Source of the DNA: Flaveria trinervia
Taxonomy: Eukaryota; Streptophyta; Magnoliopsida; Asterales; Asteraceae
Direction: 5' to 3'
Length of the DNA stretch: 64,000 nucleotides
NCBI GenBank assembly: GCA_025506515.1
Contig: CM046442.1
Location: 60,063,376-60,127,375, forward strand
Shown here: one piece after another, positions 42,241 to 52,808 of the stretch
Layout: each line of letters starts with the position of its first letter
Position numbering within the stretch: position 1 is the stretch's first letter
Translations under genes and position numbers: made by a program
Notes under the pieces: model-generated
Told to the model about the DNA's origin: nothing
Databases searched by the model: none
The model's input: the letters and a program-made list of their open reading frames with translations, nothing else

Positions 42241-43810
42241 CCTAGTTTAGTCTATTGTCTTAAATTCTTCATAAGCTCTTCAAATTTCTTGTACTTCTCC
42301 TCTCTTGTGACTCCTGCGTGTATTTCACAAGCAAAGCAGAGTCGTATCACATTCTAGAATTGGAGAGCTTGTACAATATCTTGCGCTTCATAGATATTGG
42401 CCACTTGTACAAAGTGTAGACATCATCTGACAAGTTGGTAAGCCACATTAGGTCAAATACCCTGATAGTTCCCATTTTTTCCGCTCTGTTTAGAACTATG
42501 ACCGCTTCACCCGTACCCTAGTCGTAATACCACCATTGAAATGTGGAGTGAAGTCTCGAGGCATTTCCCGTTAGGGAATATTCGACATCATGTGTGGGGG
42601 ACTCCACTTCAATAGTACTTTAGGCTTTCCAGATATAGGATCCACTTCAGACCTATTGATGTACCTCTTCGTTGTTGAGGTCAGAAGTTTACCCACCAAG
42701 TGTGGTATTCTTTCTTCAAAGCAGACTCAAACCAACTGACATCTTTCTAGGATCTACATACAATAGATTTAAGCATGCCAGTTGATTGAGCTTAAAGTCT
42801 GGGAGAGTCTTCAGATCATGAGATACCTGAAGTACTCTATTCCCTTCTCCCTTTTTACTGCATAGACGTTTAAGTCCTCAAAATACGCCCACGCTATAAT
42901 TTTGTCAGACACCTTCTGATGTTTCTTGACCTTGTAGAGTTTGGTGTGGGCATTTTGTTTTTAAGCTTTTCGTTGGGCTCTAATTTCAGCAAAACAAGCT
43001 GCCCATTCAGCCTTTTTTATTTCAACATCTGCATCTGAGGCTTGGGCTTGGCTTCATCATCCTTTTCTGTTTCTTTCTCCATCTCATCCAGTTTTTCAAA
43101 AGTAGCACTACCGAGAGTGTCACCCAAGTTGGGGATCACATTTCCTTTTTGGTCAGTGTACTCTAGATAGTGGTCAGATGCAACATCCTCTATCTCTATT
43201 TCATCAACATCGTTTAGCTCATCATCACTTATAACATTGACCTGGAGCGTCTTTGACGAGCTCATTGGAATTCAATCTGAACATTTCAGCAAGTTGTTCG
43301 TCGGTCAAATCGTGTATGATTTCTCCTTCTTCGGGAGTGTAACTTACTGACCTTCTCACAATCCCTTGCAAATCAAGAGTCATGCTGAATTGAGACTTGA
43401 TTTGCTGAAGGGGAGCAATATCATATTCATCTTGCTGTGAAGTTCTATCTGTTTGATTTAAACATTCAACACATCAATATTAGTAATTAATCAGGACATT
43501 TAAACATAGATAAACATAGATAATCACAAATTACATTAATGTAATATTTTAGTCAAGTACAAAAGTTTTCCAAATACAAAACATCTAATCTTTACTTTTG
43601 TCTTATCGGTCAATTTTTTCAGCTGGAGAAGCTGAAGATGAGGCTCATTGCTCTTGATCTCTCTTAGAACGCCTCCCTTGAGCCCGAGTAGAAGCTGATG
43701 CAGCAGCATCACCTCTTCGTCGTCATCATCTCCTTTCTTCTTTTCACTCTATCCTTCATCATCACTCTCATCTTCTTCACCCTCATCATCATCATCATCA
43801 TCATCATCTT

Positions 43811-43855
<45 letters not shown>

Positions 43856-45258
43856 TCCTACCCTGATCTTAGAGGCTTATCTTCGGATCCTTTAAGCCTG
43901 AGCAGATCTTCTTGTTCTTTTTCTCTAGCTCCTCTATCCTTTGAATCAAATGTGCATTATGCCCTTGCAGATGTGTAATCTGCTAAGCTTGAGCAGCATT
44001 GTGCTCCATAAGCTGATTGAGCTGTGCAGCTCTTTGCTCATCGGCTGCAAGCAGCTTTAGCACCATCCGATTGAGGTTGGATAGCTGTTCCACAACCCCG
44101 ATAGAGGGTACAGAGGGTCCATGGCTCATTTGGACTTTAGTAGAAGTCCCAACTTGTTGGGTGGTGGTAGTGGTGGTGGATGTGGTGAATATGGGAGGTG
44201 GGTTAGGAGTGGATGGTGAGGGGTGGCTGTGGTAGTGGTGGTAAGAGGTGTGATAGTGGTGGTAGAGGATGTGGTAGTGGTGGTAGAGGGTGTGGTAGTG
44301 GTGGTGGTAGCTGTCCTTACCAACGTCTCCTCATCTGACTCTTCCTCCTCATCCGGCTGGAAGTTTTGATGGATCGCAACTCTCTCAGTTCCACCCTGAG
44401 AGGATGGTGGAGATGATATATCAGTGGTAGTGGCCCTAGATGGAGTGGAGCCTGTATCTCCCCATCATCACTGTGATCATCATCGTCATCGTCGGAGGGT
44501 AAAACAATAGGCTTAGAATCTGAATTACTATCATCGTGATGCCACTTCTTATGAGCGGCGCCACATAGTCCTCCTGGGCTAGATGCCCAAACAATCTCCT
44601 CATCGGGGGCTTCACCTACTTGCCCCGGTACACTTTCATCCTACCCAGCATAGTATCACCATAATTTCAAGAGTGACGACATCATCTCTCTCCTTGGGCA
44701 ATAAGGGAAGCTTCTGGCCAATAATCATTTGCAGGAAACAAGGGTACATGCAGAAGCCTTCCTTGCCCTTGGCCTCTATATTCTCTACCATATACGTGAA
44801 GAACATCTGAGAGAAACTGAATGTGATTCAGTATCAGAGCCATGTAAGTGTTCAGGATCTGATCAGACATCTCATCAAAGCCTTCATTCCTTGAGGCTAT
44901 GCACTTGAGGAGCACATGGGCCAAGTACTTGAACTGGGGGCACATGTTGCTCTTGTTGGGCATTCACCATCTTCTCCCCACTCCATGACCCTCCTCAGAT
45001 CATCCTCACTGATCTCAATCGCTTGACCCATAATAGAAATCCGAATGTGATAAGGCTCAGCGGACCTGTCTACTACAACGCTTTCCCAAAATGCCTACTG
45101 AATCGATCTGTACGGTGTGCACGGCGTAGATATGGCCTTGAGATCCTCGATCTCCATAAAAAGGTGATAATCCCCGCGAACTCAAAAGCATTCCAGGATG
45201 TGATGTCAAGATGAGCATAGAGGTTGTGCTTCGTGCTCATAGGCTATCTACTAGTCAT
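42241..45258 (-). pseudogene. C2 aORF
   Basis: Post-pol ORF of unknown function. Minus ATG at 45256-45258; AHLDITSWNAFEFAGII follows, then in another frame FSFSQMFFTYMVENIEAKGK and EGFCMYPCFLQMIIGQKLPL (about 44700-44830), the domain shared with families A and B. A Thr/Pro-rich part comes next (TTTTTPSTTTTT-type, 44130-44320), then an acidic run from a CAT repeat (43780-43860). A second module follows: VISDDELNDVDEIEIEDVAS (43180-43250), KVSDKIIAWAYFEDLNVYAV and KREKGIEYFRY (42850-42950), SGKPKVLLKWSPPHMM (about 42650). Several stops and frameshifts. Confidence 0.7.
43775..43860. repeat. CAT/ATG trinucleotide microsatellite
   Basis: Near-perfect CAT run within the C2 aORF; in the sense frame it encodes an Asp run. 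C1 has the equivalent at 62631-62665. Confidence 0.9.
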
Positions 45259-45262
45259 GTTT

Positions 45263-45780
45263 CTGTAACACAGATACATAACGTTAGAATTTGTGGAAAT
45301 GGTTGACATTTGAAGTTTAATGAGCTTGAATCAGTTTATTCAATCGTGTGAATGGTAATGCAACTGAGTCTTTGTCTTGCGATTGAGCTCAGTCGTACGA
45401 TTGAGCCTACGACTGGGTTTAGTCGTATACTATCCCATGCGGTTGACCCAGTCGTGCGACTGAACTCATACGCGTTGTTCATTCGTGCGATTGAGTCAGA
45501 CGCCCAGCTCAATCATGCGATTGAAGTTCATCAGCATGTCATTCGCATAAGTCTCTGTACGACACCTTTAAAACTGTCTTGGTCTATACTTGATGTTAAA
45601 CGTTGTGGTTAGGCTCATTAGACTCGCAACGATCAAAATAACAACTAATACTCTTTAATTATAATTTAGTCCATTTTAGTGGTTTATTTTGAAAACTTTG
45701 TCTTTGTTCTTGTTTTGACAAAAATAAGTCATTAGGACTTGATTAAGCCGAACATTTAGTCAATTGTCGTCTCACATTAC
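45263..45780 (-). promoter_or_regulatory. Candidate leader intron before C2 aORF
   Basis: Minus-strand donor CTACAG/GTAATGTG (45781/45780) and acceptor TGTGTTACAG/AAACATG (45263/45262), with a branch-point-like TTCTAAC at 45283-45289. The acceptor ends 4 nt before the aORF ATG. The interval of 518 bp contains a palindromic array (45345-45600). In C1 the acceptor position is kept as TGTTATAG/AAACATG. Splicing is inferred only from sequence. Confidence 0.45.
45345..45600 (-). repeat. C2 palindromic array within leader
   Basis: Minus-strand words such as TCAGTCGCACGACTG, TCAATCGCACGAATGA and TCAATCGCATGATTGA repeat about every 22 bp. The C1 counterpart is 60665-60895. Confidence 0.8.
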
Positions 45781-45920
45781 CTGTAGGTACAGAGAGTAAT
45801 CGTTAGAGTCACAAACAAGATGCTAAATTACTGAAACGAGATTTGGGCATAGTAACTTTGCTTTCGTGTGAATTAGGAGAGACTGAGGGGTGATGAGACT
45901 CCTTGCAACTGACTCCCTGC

Positions 45921-45928
45921 TATTTATA
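45921..45928 (-). promoter_or_regulatory. Candidate internal TATA box of C2
   Basis: Minus-strand TAGTATAAATAGCAGGG is a textbook plant TATA box, about 140 nt upstream of the candidate donor and just downstream of a second palindromic array. It could drive an aORF transcript. C1 lacks this segment. Confidence 0.5.
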
Positions 45929-45939
45929 CTAGTCAACAC

Positions 45940-46165
45940 TGGGCCCAATCGCATGCTTCATTCGTGCGACTGGGGTTCAGTTGTGCGGCTGAACTCATAC
46001 GTATGGCTCAATCGTGCGATTGGTTCACACTTGTGATCCAATCATGCGACTGGTCCATACTTGTGGTCCAGTCATGCGATGGGCCAATACTTATGGTCCA
46101 TCGTGCAATTGGCCCATACTTATGTCCAGTTGTGCGATTGGTCCATACTTTTGATTTGACCTTGT
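45940..46165 (-). repeat. C2 palindromic array upstream of internal TATA
   Basis: Minus-strand units of about 25 bp like GGACCAGTCGCATGATTGG and GAACCAATCGCACGATTGAG, in the same word style as the LTR U3 array. Confidence 0.8.
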
Positions 46166-47714
46166 GCACTTTCAAACTTATCCTGTTAACTATTGATAAG
46201 ACGTTATGACTATTTATCATTTCAAACATGACCTTTTTATTTGAAGAATTGTTGACCACCTCAGACGTGATCCTTTTACTTAAAATCCGATTGGTCACCT
46301 CAGACATGACCCCTTTTAGTGAGTTATTCACAAATTTTGTCGAGATGTATAGTCCAACTTTTACCTACCAAATAACTAAAAGTTAAATAAAACAACTCGA
46401 AATTAAAATAAACAAAACACGATATATTTTTGTATTTTTAATTGGAGATGGATTTAACCTATTACAGTACTTCTAACTGATTTTACTTCCTGGACAGCAT
46501 AGTTTAAATTCTATTCTATCATTTCTGGTACAATTCAATATCGAATCATACATCAGAATCATTTGGGACACTTTAATAAACTATTTTGATGCTAGATTCT
46601 TGTTTTGACTGAGAGTCAATAGCAATTTTAGAAAATCATACTAGAGCTACAGGATGAACACGATGATTTTGACTTTCAAGAACTACAACTTATGATGATT
46701 GTCAGTATAACTTGTCCTCTTAAATCCATACATAGATTTTTGACACACATTGGTGAAGTTAAGGTTTAATTGTTTCAACAAGCATTTGTGGATCCCACAC
46801 TTATATGGTAATCAATATGCCTCAGGAGATTTTTAAGCAGTCTACATGTATTTTGACAAGAAGAAACTATTCTAAGAGCTTTAAAAGAGATGCCATGCCT
46901 CAGGTCAGTGCCATCGCATAACAGAGAGGCGCAAACAATAATGAATTCTAGAATATTTAGGTACGCTTATCCTCAGGTCAGTGCCACCGCACAGCAGAGA
47001 GCACACAACCTATCTTCTTGTTAGAGCATTTATTTTCTTTTTGCGCATAATGCACCAACAACATAAGTTATTAGCTTGATTGCATTTTTCATTTTTCCAC
47101 GTGATTTGGTCATTTTTATGGTCGTCCCCACACATGTGTGGCGTTTATTTTGCTCTTCACCCCTTATTGGAACTGCATTGATTGTGTTAACCAGGGATAA
47201 AATGGGAACCCACAGCGAGTTGAACAACTTTGTTTGAATTTTAAAACCACCAATGAGGTCTACTAATCTATTGTGTTGAATCTACAGACACATCATATAA
47301 TGAACTAGCAGCCTCTAGGTCTACTTTCTCTATGTTAGCTTGGTAGCATAGTAGTTTTACTATTATTTTTTCCTTTTATTTTGCTTAGACTTTTTAGACT
47401 TATACTTTGATTTGCATCTTAATCAGTTAAATTCTTTTGAAGACCCAACATCTGTTCCCCATGTACTATCATTTTCCATAAACGCTGAATCAGTATCACA
47501 GATTTGATTACTTTCCTTTTAGCTAAGTTGTCTTTCTCCCTCGTTTTTTTAAGTAATTAAATAAAGCAGTAATCTAATACTAATCTAACCTATTCTCCCA
47601 CTAAAATTCTAAAACCGAAAATATTTTTGTGTTTGTGGATTTTTAATAACAGGAAAAAAATAAAATAAAATAAAATAAAATAAAGAATGTCGGACTAGGC
47701 ATTTTCTCCCTCTG
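46166..47714 (-). other. C2 spacer after pol, non-coding
   Basis: About 1.5 kb with no convincing gene. Holds a two-unit tandem repeat with CTCAGGTCAGTGCCA (46895-47010), a 65-codon minus-strand ORF (47030-47227) shared with C1 but without protein-level constraint, and a TAAAA run (47652-47685). The homologous C1 segment is 58950-60420. Confidence 0.6.
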
Positions 47715-48330
47715 AAATCACATCACTTTTCTTTTTCATGCCATTAACCTCTAATAGATATAAAAACCTCGATTATCAAATGCTTTTGTGTAGAGGTCGG
47801 CGTGTTGAAAATCCGTATTTATTTTAACCACATTGATTAATTTCTTTTCAAAACAGTCACGTATAAAGTGAAAGTTAATACCGATGTGTTTAGTTTTAGG
47901 ATGTTGGACTGATTTTTTGTTACGGCTATAGCAGCAGAATTATCAACAAGATAGGAGTGTTTTAAATTTAAACCGTAGTCGAACATTTGCTGTTGAATCC
48001 AGATGATTTGTGAACAGCAACTTGCAGCAGCAACGTATTCAGCTTCACATGTTGACAGAGCAACGAAGGTCTGCTTCTTACACTGCCAAGTTACTAACCG
48101 TCTACTGAAGAACTAACATCCTGCTAATGTTGACTTGTAATTCATTTTGCAACCACCATAATCCGAGACACTGTACGCTGTAAGCTCAAAATCATCATCA
48201 TGAGGATACCACAACTTGAGTGTTGGAGTACCCTTCAGATAACAGAAATCATTATAACACCAATGAGATGGTTGACTTTCGGATTCGCCTGATATTGGAA
48301 CATAGACACGTCACATACATGATATCAGGA
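47715..48330 (-). pseudogene. C2 RNase H
   Basis: Minus strand: ELTAYSVSDYGGCKMNYKST (near 48130-48190), VTWQCKKQTFVALSTCEAEY, VAAASCCSQIIWIQQQMFDY and VDNSAAIAVTKN (about 47920). One or more frameshifts; the tail INTPTSTQKHLI near 47800 is out of frame relative to C1. Confidence 0.8.
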
Positions 48331-49950
48331 TGAGACGCTATGAGATAATAAGAGATCCGATCATTCCTCTATACATTGTAGCATCAACCAGATCACCATT
48401 TTCCTCGGGTGCCACATCATGTTCGTGGTAAGTGGAGTTCCAGCGGCTGAAGCATTCTCCATGTCAAACCGACTGAGGATGTCCCCTACATATTTAGTCT
48501 GATGTAGGAAGATTCCTTTTGGTGTCTGATCCACCTGTAATCCTAGGAAGAACTTCATCTCCCCCATTGGACTCATCTCAAATCCGCTTTCATGACAGAT
48601 TCAGATTCTTTACATAACTCTTCATTTTGGAATCGAAGATTATGTCATCAACATAAATCTGTACCAACAGTAAGTCACCATCCTTTCTTGATGAACAGTG
48701 TGCAGTCAATAACTCCTCTATGAAACCATGTTTCACTAGATGAGTTGAGAGTTTCTCATACCAAGCTCTAGGGGCTTGATTGAGCCCGTAAGAGCCTTAT
48801 CCAGCTTGTAGACTATGTCCCAATGATAATGATCCTCAAATCCTTCAGGTTGACTTACATACACGTCTCACGAATTTCACCATGAAGGAATCCATTCTTG
48901 ACATCTAGTTGATAAACTTTAATCTTCATGTAGGATGCATAGGCTAGGAAGATACGGATTGCTTCCATTCTAGCCACAGGTGCAAACACTTCATTGTAAT
49001 CAATGCCTTCGACTTGTCTAAAACCTTGAACCACAAGTCGAGCCTTGTTTCTCATTATGACCCCTTGGTCATCTTTCTTGCACTTCAAGATCCATTTAGT
49101 GCCAATTACTTTAGCACCTTTTGGTCTATCCACCAGTGTCCATACTCCTAGCTTCTTGAAATGTAGGAGTTCTTCTTGCGTGGCACTAACCAATGCCTCA
49201 TTGTTTAAGGCTTCACTTACATATTTTGGCATAAATTGAGACACAAAACATTGATAAGCACCGTCGTGAAGATAGCCTATTTCCATGACTAAGGCATAAT
49301 TAGTTACGTATAGTTGATTTCATGTCTGTACTCTCAATTGGACATCCCCTATGACGTTGTCCAGAGGATGATAAACATGTAGCCGAGATCCGGGAGTGGT
49401 GGGAACAACTACTTCCTCATCCAGATTTTGAATTCTTGGTTCAGTATTTGTAGTCGTTGGAGTGTGAAGTTCCAAAGTGTAAGAGGCATCAACATCTGAT
49501 GCTTGTGTACTTTTAGTAGCAGGAACTTGTTCCTCCTAATCCACCAGATTAGTCTCAACTTCTTCCTCGTCAGAGGAGGAGTCGCTTACCTCAAGTGCTC
49601 TCCCTAAAGGACTTGAAGATTCACCTTGTGAAACTGATGTTGTCGAGTCTAGTGATGGTGTGTTTAAGACATCATACATCATTATTGTCAATAACTCATC
49701 ATCAGGAAGGAGATAGGGATGTTGAAAGACATAAAGAATCCATCATTGTTGAAGAAGAATGAGGGTCCCTTTGTAGCAGGGGGTGGCGTATCTTTGAACA
49801 TCAACGTTGCACCACACTTCTACTTGACCCATTGAGTTGTTATAAACTCTTTTGTTTGGTATATTGTATCCTAGAAAAATCCCTTCTTCGACCTTCTCAC
49901 TGAACTTCCCTCACTGAGTTTTCTTCAACAACGTACATGGTGCGCCAAAT
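48331..49950 (-). pseudogene. C2 reverse transcriptase and linker
   Basis: Minus strand: EALVSATQEELLHFKKLGVW, GTKWILKCKKDDQGVIMRNK, ARLVVQGFRQVEGIDYNEVF, APVARMEAIRIFLAYASYMK, VYQLDVKNGFLHGEIRE, YVDD (48644-48655), MGEMKFFLGLQVDQTPKGIF. The linker 49290-49950 is Ser/Glu/Asp-rich. Compared with C1 it lacks the CAA-to-TAA stop at LVVQGFRQ, but has frameshifts near 48855 and 48600. Confidence 0.85.
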
Positions 49951-50800
49951 GGTTTGAGTACTCCATATTAGGTTTATGTCGCTGGAGCAATTCATAACAT
50001 GTTTTACCATGACGTTTGACCACCAAGACTTGATTGAGGGTGTAACATGCATTGGCAACTGCCTCGTTCTAAAATTGGGTGGGTAGTTTCGAGTCCGCTA
50101 GCATCGTTCTTGCTGTCTCTATTAAGCTCCTGTTCTTTCGTTCAACAACTCCATTCATTTGTGGAGTCTAGGCGGATGTGAACCGGTGTACAATTCCTTT
50201 CTCTTTGCAGAATGCCTCCATCCACTGGTTCTTGAACTTCATGCCGTTGTCAGGTCGAATCTGTCTCACTTTCAGCTTGTAGAGTGATTCCAATGTAGTT
50301 ACCAACTGTTTGAAAGATTTAAATGTCTCTGATTTGGATTTCACAAACATACCCAAGAGAATCTTGAATAATCATTAGTGACTACTAACTATACAAATCA
50401 ACAATGATGCTCTTGGTGCTTATAGTACCAAACAGATCCATGTGTATAAGCTCTAGAGGCTGGTCAATGGAATTTACTTTCTTTGCCTTGTGAGACTTCT
50501 TTCTCTATTTACCTTTCTTGCACGCTACATAAAAATCCGGAAGTTAAACATTCTTGACATTTCCTCCATTCACTAAATCATTCTGGATCAATGATTCATC
50601 TTCCACGGATTGATGTGTCCCATTCTCCCATGCCAGGAGTTTGAGTCCCTCTCTATTACCTTTGACAAGAAGCATTGAACTTTATGGTCGATTGTGGAGG
50701 CTTTTGATAGATCCAAGACATATAAGTCATTATATCTTGAAGCTAACATTATGATTTGGTCCTCCGGGATAACGTAATCCTTTTTCAATACGTAGCACTT
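49951..50800 (-). pseudogene. C2 integrase
   Basis: Minus strand: RDSNSWHGRMGHINPWKMNH zinc domain (HRR changed to HGR), KPKKAKKVN-like basic part, LIHMDLFGTISTKSI (first Asp), RQIRPDNGMKFKNQWMEAF (second Asp; E of DNGTEF is K), NERKNRSLIETARTMLADS (catalytic Glu kept), ACYTLNQVLVVKRHGKTCYE. Multiple frameshifts. Confidence 0.8.
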
Positions 50801-51061
50801 CTTGTTTTCAAAAACAACTTTAAATACTTTGTCACATAATAGGATACTGAAAGCAAGTTATTCTATAGTTTGTTGACGTATTTTGACCTTATCACCTTGA
50901 CTTTCTGTTTCCCACTTCGCCTTGAGCGATGATGTATCCTCCTTTATTTCCAGCAAATGATACTTGTCCCCCTTTAATTTGTTTGACATTCAAAAGCGTG
51001 ACAGATTCCCCGTCATGTGCCTAGCTGCCCCACTATCAACAATAGCACTGTAATGGACACC
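50801..51061 (-). pseudogene. C2 aspartic protease
   Basis: Minus strand: AIVDSGAARHMTGNLSRF (about 51000-51045) with intact DSG, then VSFAGNKGGYIIAQGEVGNR and KVIKYVNKL, ending with KKCYVLKKDYVIPEDQIIML (50740-50800). A frameshift occurs in the middle. Relative to C1 it has a 15 bp deletion before the active site. Confidence 0.8.
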
Positions 51062-51090
51062 CTGCACATTCAGAGGAAATGATTAGTTAG
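51062..51090 (-). promoter_or_regulatory. C2 splice-acceptor-like gag-pol junction
   Basis: Minus-strand CCTAACTAATCATTTCCTC, then TGAATGTGCAG and GG. The nucleotide pattern is kept although the frame differs from C1. Confidence 0.45.
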
Positions 51091-51505
51091 GTTTGGGACC
51101 CAAGCCTAACTAGTATGGGTGACCCAAGGAATCACACATCATAAACTCAAACCACTGTCCATTTGAGGGTGAGGGCAGTTCATTCTTCTTATTGTTCTCA
51201 TTATCAGATAATGGACTTGACTTTTCTTTCCATAAGCCAGTTTTGTGTAAGGCATGTTTATGATAAACAGAAGACTCGCTTACAGTTTAAACTTTAGGTT
51301 CATTAATTCTTTTTGGTGGAGTAATAGAACTCCTTTTAGAAGAACTTGGTTTTGTGTCAGAAAGTTCAATTTTCTGTTTGGGAATCTGATAATAAAGAGA
51401 GTTAGAAGAAATGTGTCCTCTTTTTCCACAACTTTAGCAGGATCTCCCTTCTACGTGTTGAGGAAACTGTTTATGTGGGGTTGAGTGTGATAGTTGTGAC
51501 GTGAG
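51091..51505 (-). pseudogene. C2 gag C-terminal end
   Basis: Minus strand from 51505 aligns with C1 from about 55110: SHSTPHKQFPQHVEGRSC-like knuckle region SCGKRGHISS (about 51430), then a Ser/Lys-rich stretch and CLFHKHALHKTGLWKEKS near 51240, finishing KAWVPN. Broken at 51506 by C1. Confidence 0.7.
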
Positions 51506-51774
51506 TTTTGATACATATGTACCTAGTTTATGAGCTTAATGTAAATGTCTGTCATGTCTTCACATGTAATGAATGAGTTGAATGAAATAGAATATGTGGT
51601 ATGCTTATAATGTTTATTGTTTCATTGTTTATTGTGAGATAAAGTTTAATGAACTAACTATATAGGTTTGAGGTTGTCGTGCATAGTTCTTGGTCAATAA
51701 TGATTGAAAAATGTGTTCAAACTTAGTTGTATGAGTCTTCATGTGAATGGACCATGCTTATGGACCATACGCAT

Positions 51775-51955
51775 TAATATCTCATGCTAATGGACCAGTC
51801 GCACGACTGAACCAGTAGACTGGATCAGTCGCACGATTGAGATGTAAGATTGACTCAGTCGCATGACTGAACCTTCACTCGTGAGTATGGATCAATCAGA
51901 TTATTCAGTCGCATGACTGAACCATGCTAATGGTTCAGTCATACGAAAGAAAGCC
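51775..51955 (+). repeat. C1 LTR palindromic array
   Basis: CAGTCGCACGACTGAACCAG, CAGTCGCATGACTGAACC and related words repeat, many being self-complementary. Same word set as the leader and aORF spacer arrays. Confidence 0.8.
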
Positions 51956-51962
51956 CATAACC

Positions 51963-51970
51963 TATAAATA
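51963..51970 (+). promoter_or_regulatory. TATA box of C1 5' LTR
   Basis: CCTATAAATACCACC after the U3 palindromic array; likely core promoter of the genomic RNA. Confidence 0.6.
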
Positions 51971-52234
51971 CCACCTAATTAGAAGAATTCGAAAGACTTG
52001 GACACTTTTGACACATACTCGTACCCTAGCCGTCCAGAGAGTCCAAAAAGCATGTTCCGAATTCATAGTTCGCATCTGATCTTGTTCTACTCATTCTTAA
52101 CGTTACTTTAATTGTTAGATTGATCGAGATTGCCTTCTCACTGATTTTATAGCCAATCAAATAGGATTTCACACTATTTGATCTGGTTTCACGCATTATC
52201 AGTTAGTCCTTCGTATGTACATGGTCTTAACAAC

Positions 52235-52246
52235 TAGTATCTGAGC
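52235..52246 (+). other. Degenerate primer-binding site of C1
   Basis: TAGTATCTGAGC, two changes from TGGTATCAGAGC, 2 nt after the LTR end. Confidence 0.8.
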
Positions 52247-52808
52247 TTTGGCTTTTGATTTTGCGTGTGATTCGAATAGTTTCTACGTAAAAATCATGTT
52301 TTTCATTCAAAAGAGTCACCTTTTTTAGTAAAACAGTGTTTTCGACATCTCCAGGTCTCAAAGTTTACGTTTTTCGTCATACGGCATATTAGTTTCTTGA
52401 AAAATCATGTTTTTGTGTTAAAGTATCAAATACCTTTGATTTTGCAAAAACAGCAGCCTTCGGTCGCACGATTTGCCCAATCGCACAACTGAACTCAATC
52501 GCACACCCCATTCGCACGATTATACTCAGTCGCTCACTCATTCGTATGACTGAACAACCCTATTCGCTTGTCTCCAATCGCACCCTCCAATCGCATGATT
52601 GAATTCATTCGCACACTTCATTCGCATACTTCATCTGCACGACTGAACTACACAAGTCATTTGAGTCCATTCATCCATTTCAATCGCACGACTGAATCCA
52701 ATCACTCAATTGAATTCATTCCGACTCCTCATTCACATGAGTGATCCAATCATATAGTCCATTCACATGAGTGAGCCAGTCTAGTTTTATAGTTCAAGGT
52801 TAAAAGAG
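52247..52808 (+). repeat. C1 leader with palindromic array
   Basis: Non-coding leader of about 560 bp. From 52465 to 52785 it consists of words like CAATCGCACGACTGAATCC and CATTCGCACGATT. Structured RNA near the PBS could serve packaging, dimerisation or regulation; inference only. Confidence 0.75.

Larger units (their letters stand above)
41545..51505 (-). mobile_element. Family C Sirevirus-like element C2 (3' part)
   Basis: Minus-strand element: 3' LTR 41545-42226, PPT, aORF, promoter-like spacer, RNase H, RT, integrase, protease and the end of gag at 51505. There C1 of the same family has inserted in opposite orientation; the remaining gag and 5' LTR should follow the C1 3' LTR beyond the window. 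It lies in the RT of A2. Confidence 0.85.
51506..52232 (+). repeat. 5' LTR of C1
   Basis: Starts TTTTGATACATATGTACCTA (terminal TG changed to TT) and ends GGTCTTAACA, 727 bp; aligns with 41545-42226. U3 carries palindromic words (51775-51955), directly followed by a TATA box. Confidence 0.85.

Noticed and set aside
43698..43895. Ser/Ile-rich ORF
   Set aside because: Produced by the CAT microsatellite read on the strand opposite the C2 aORF.
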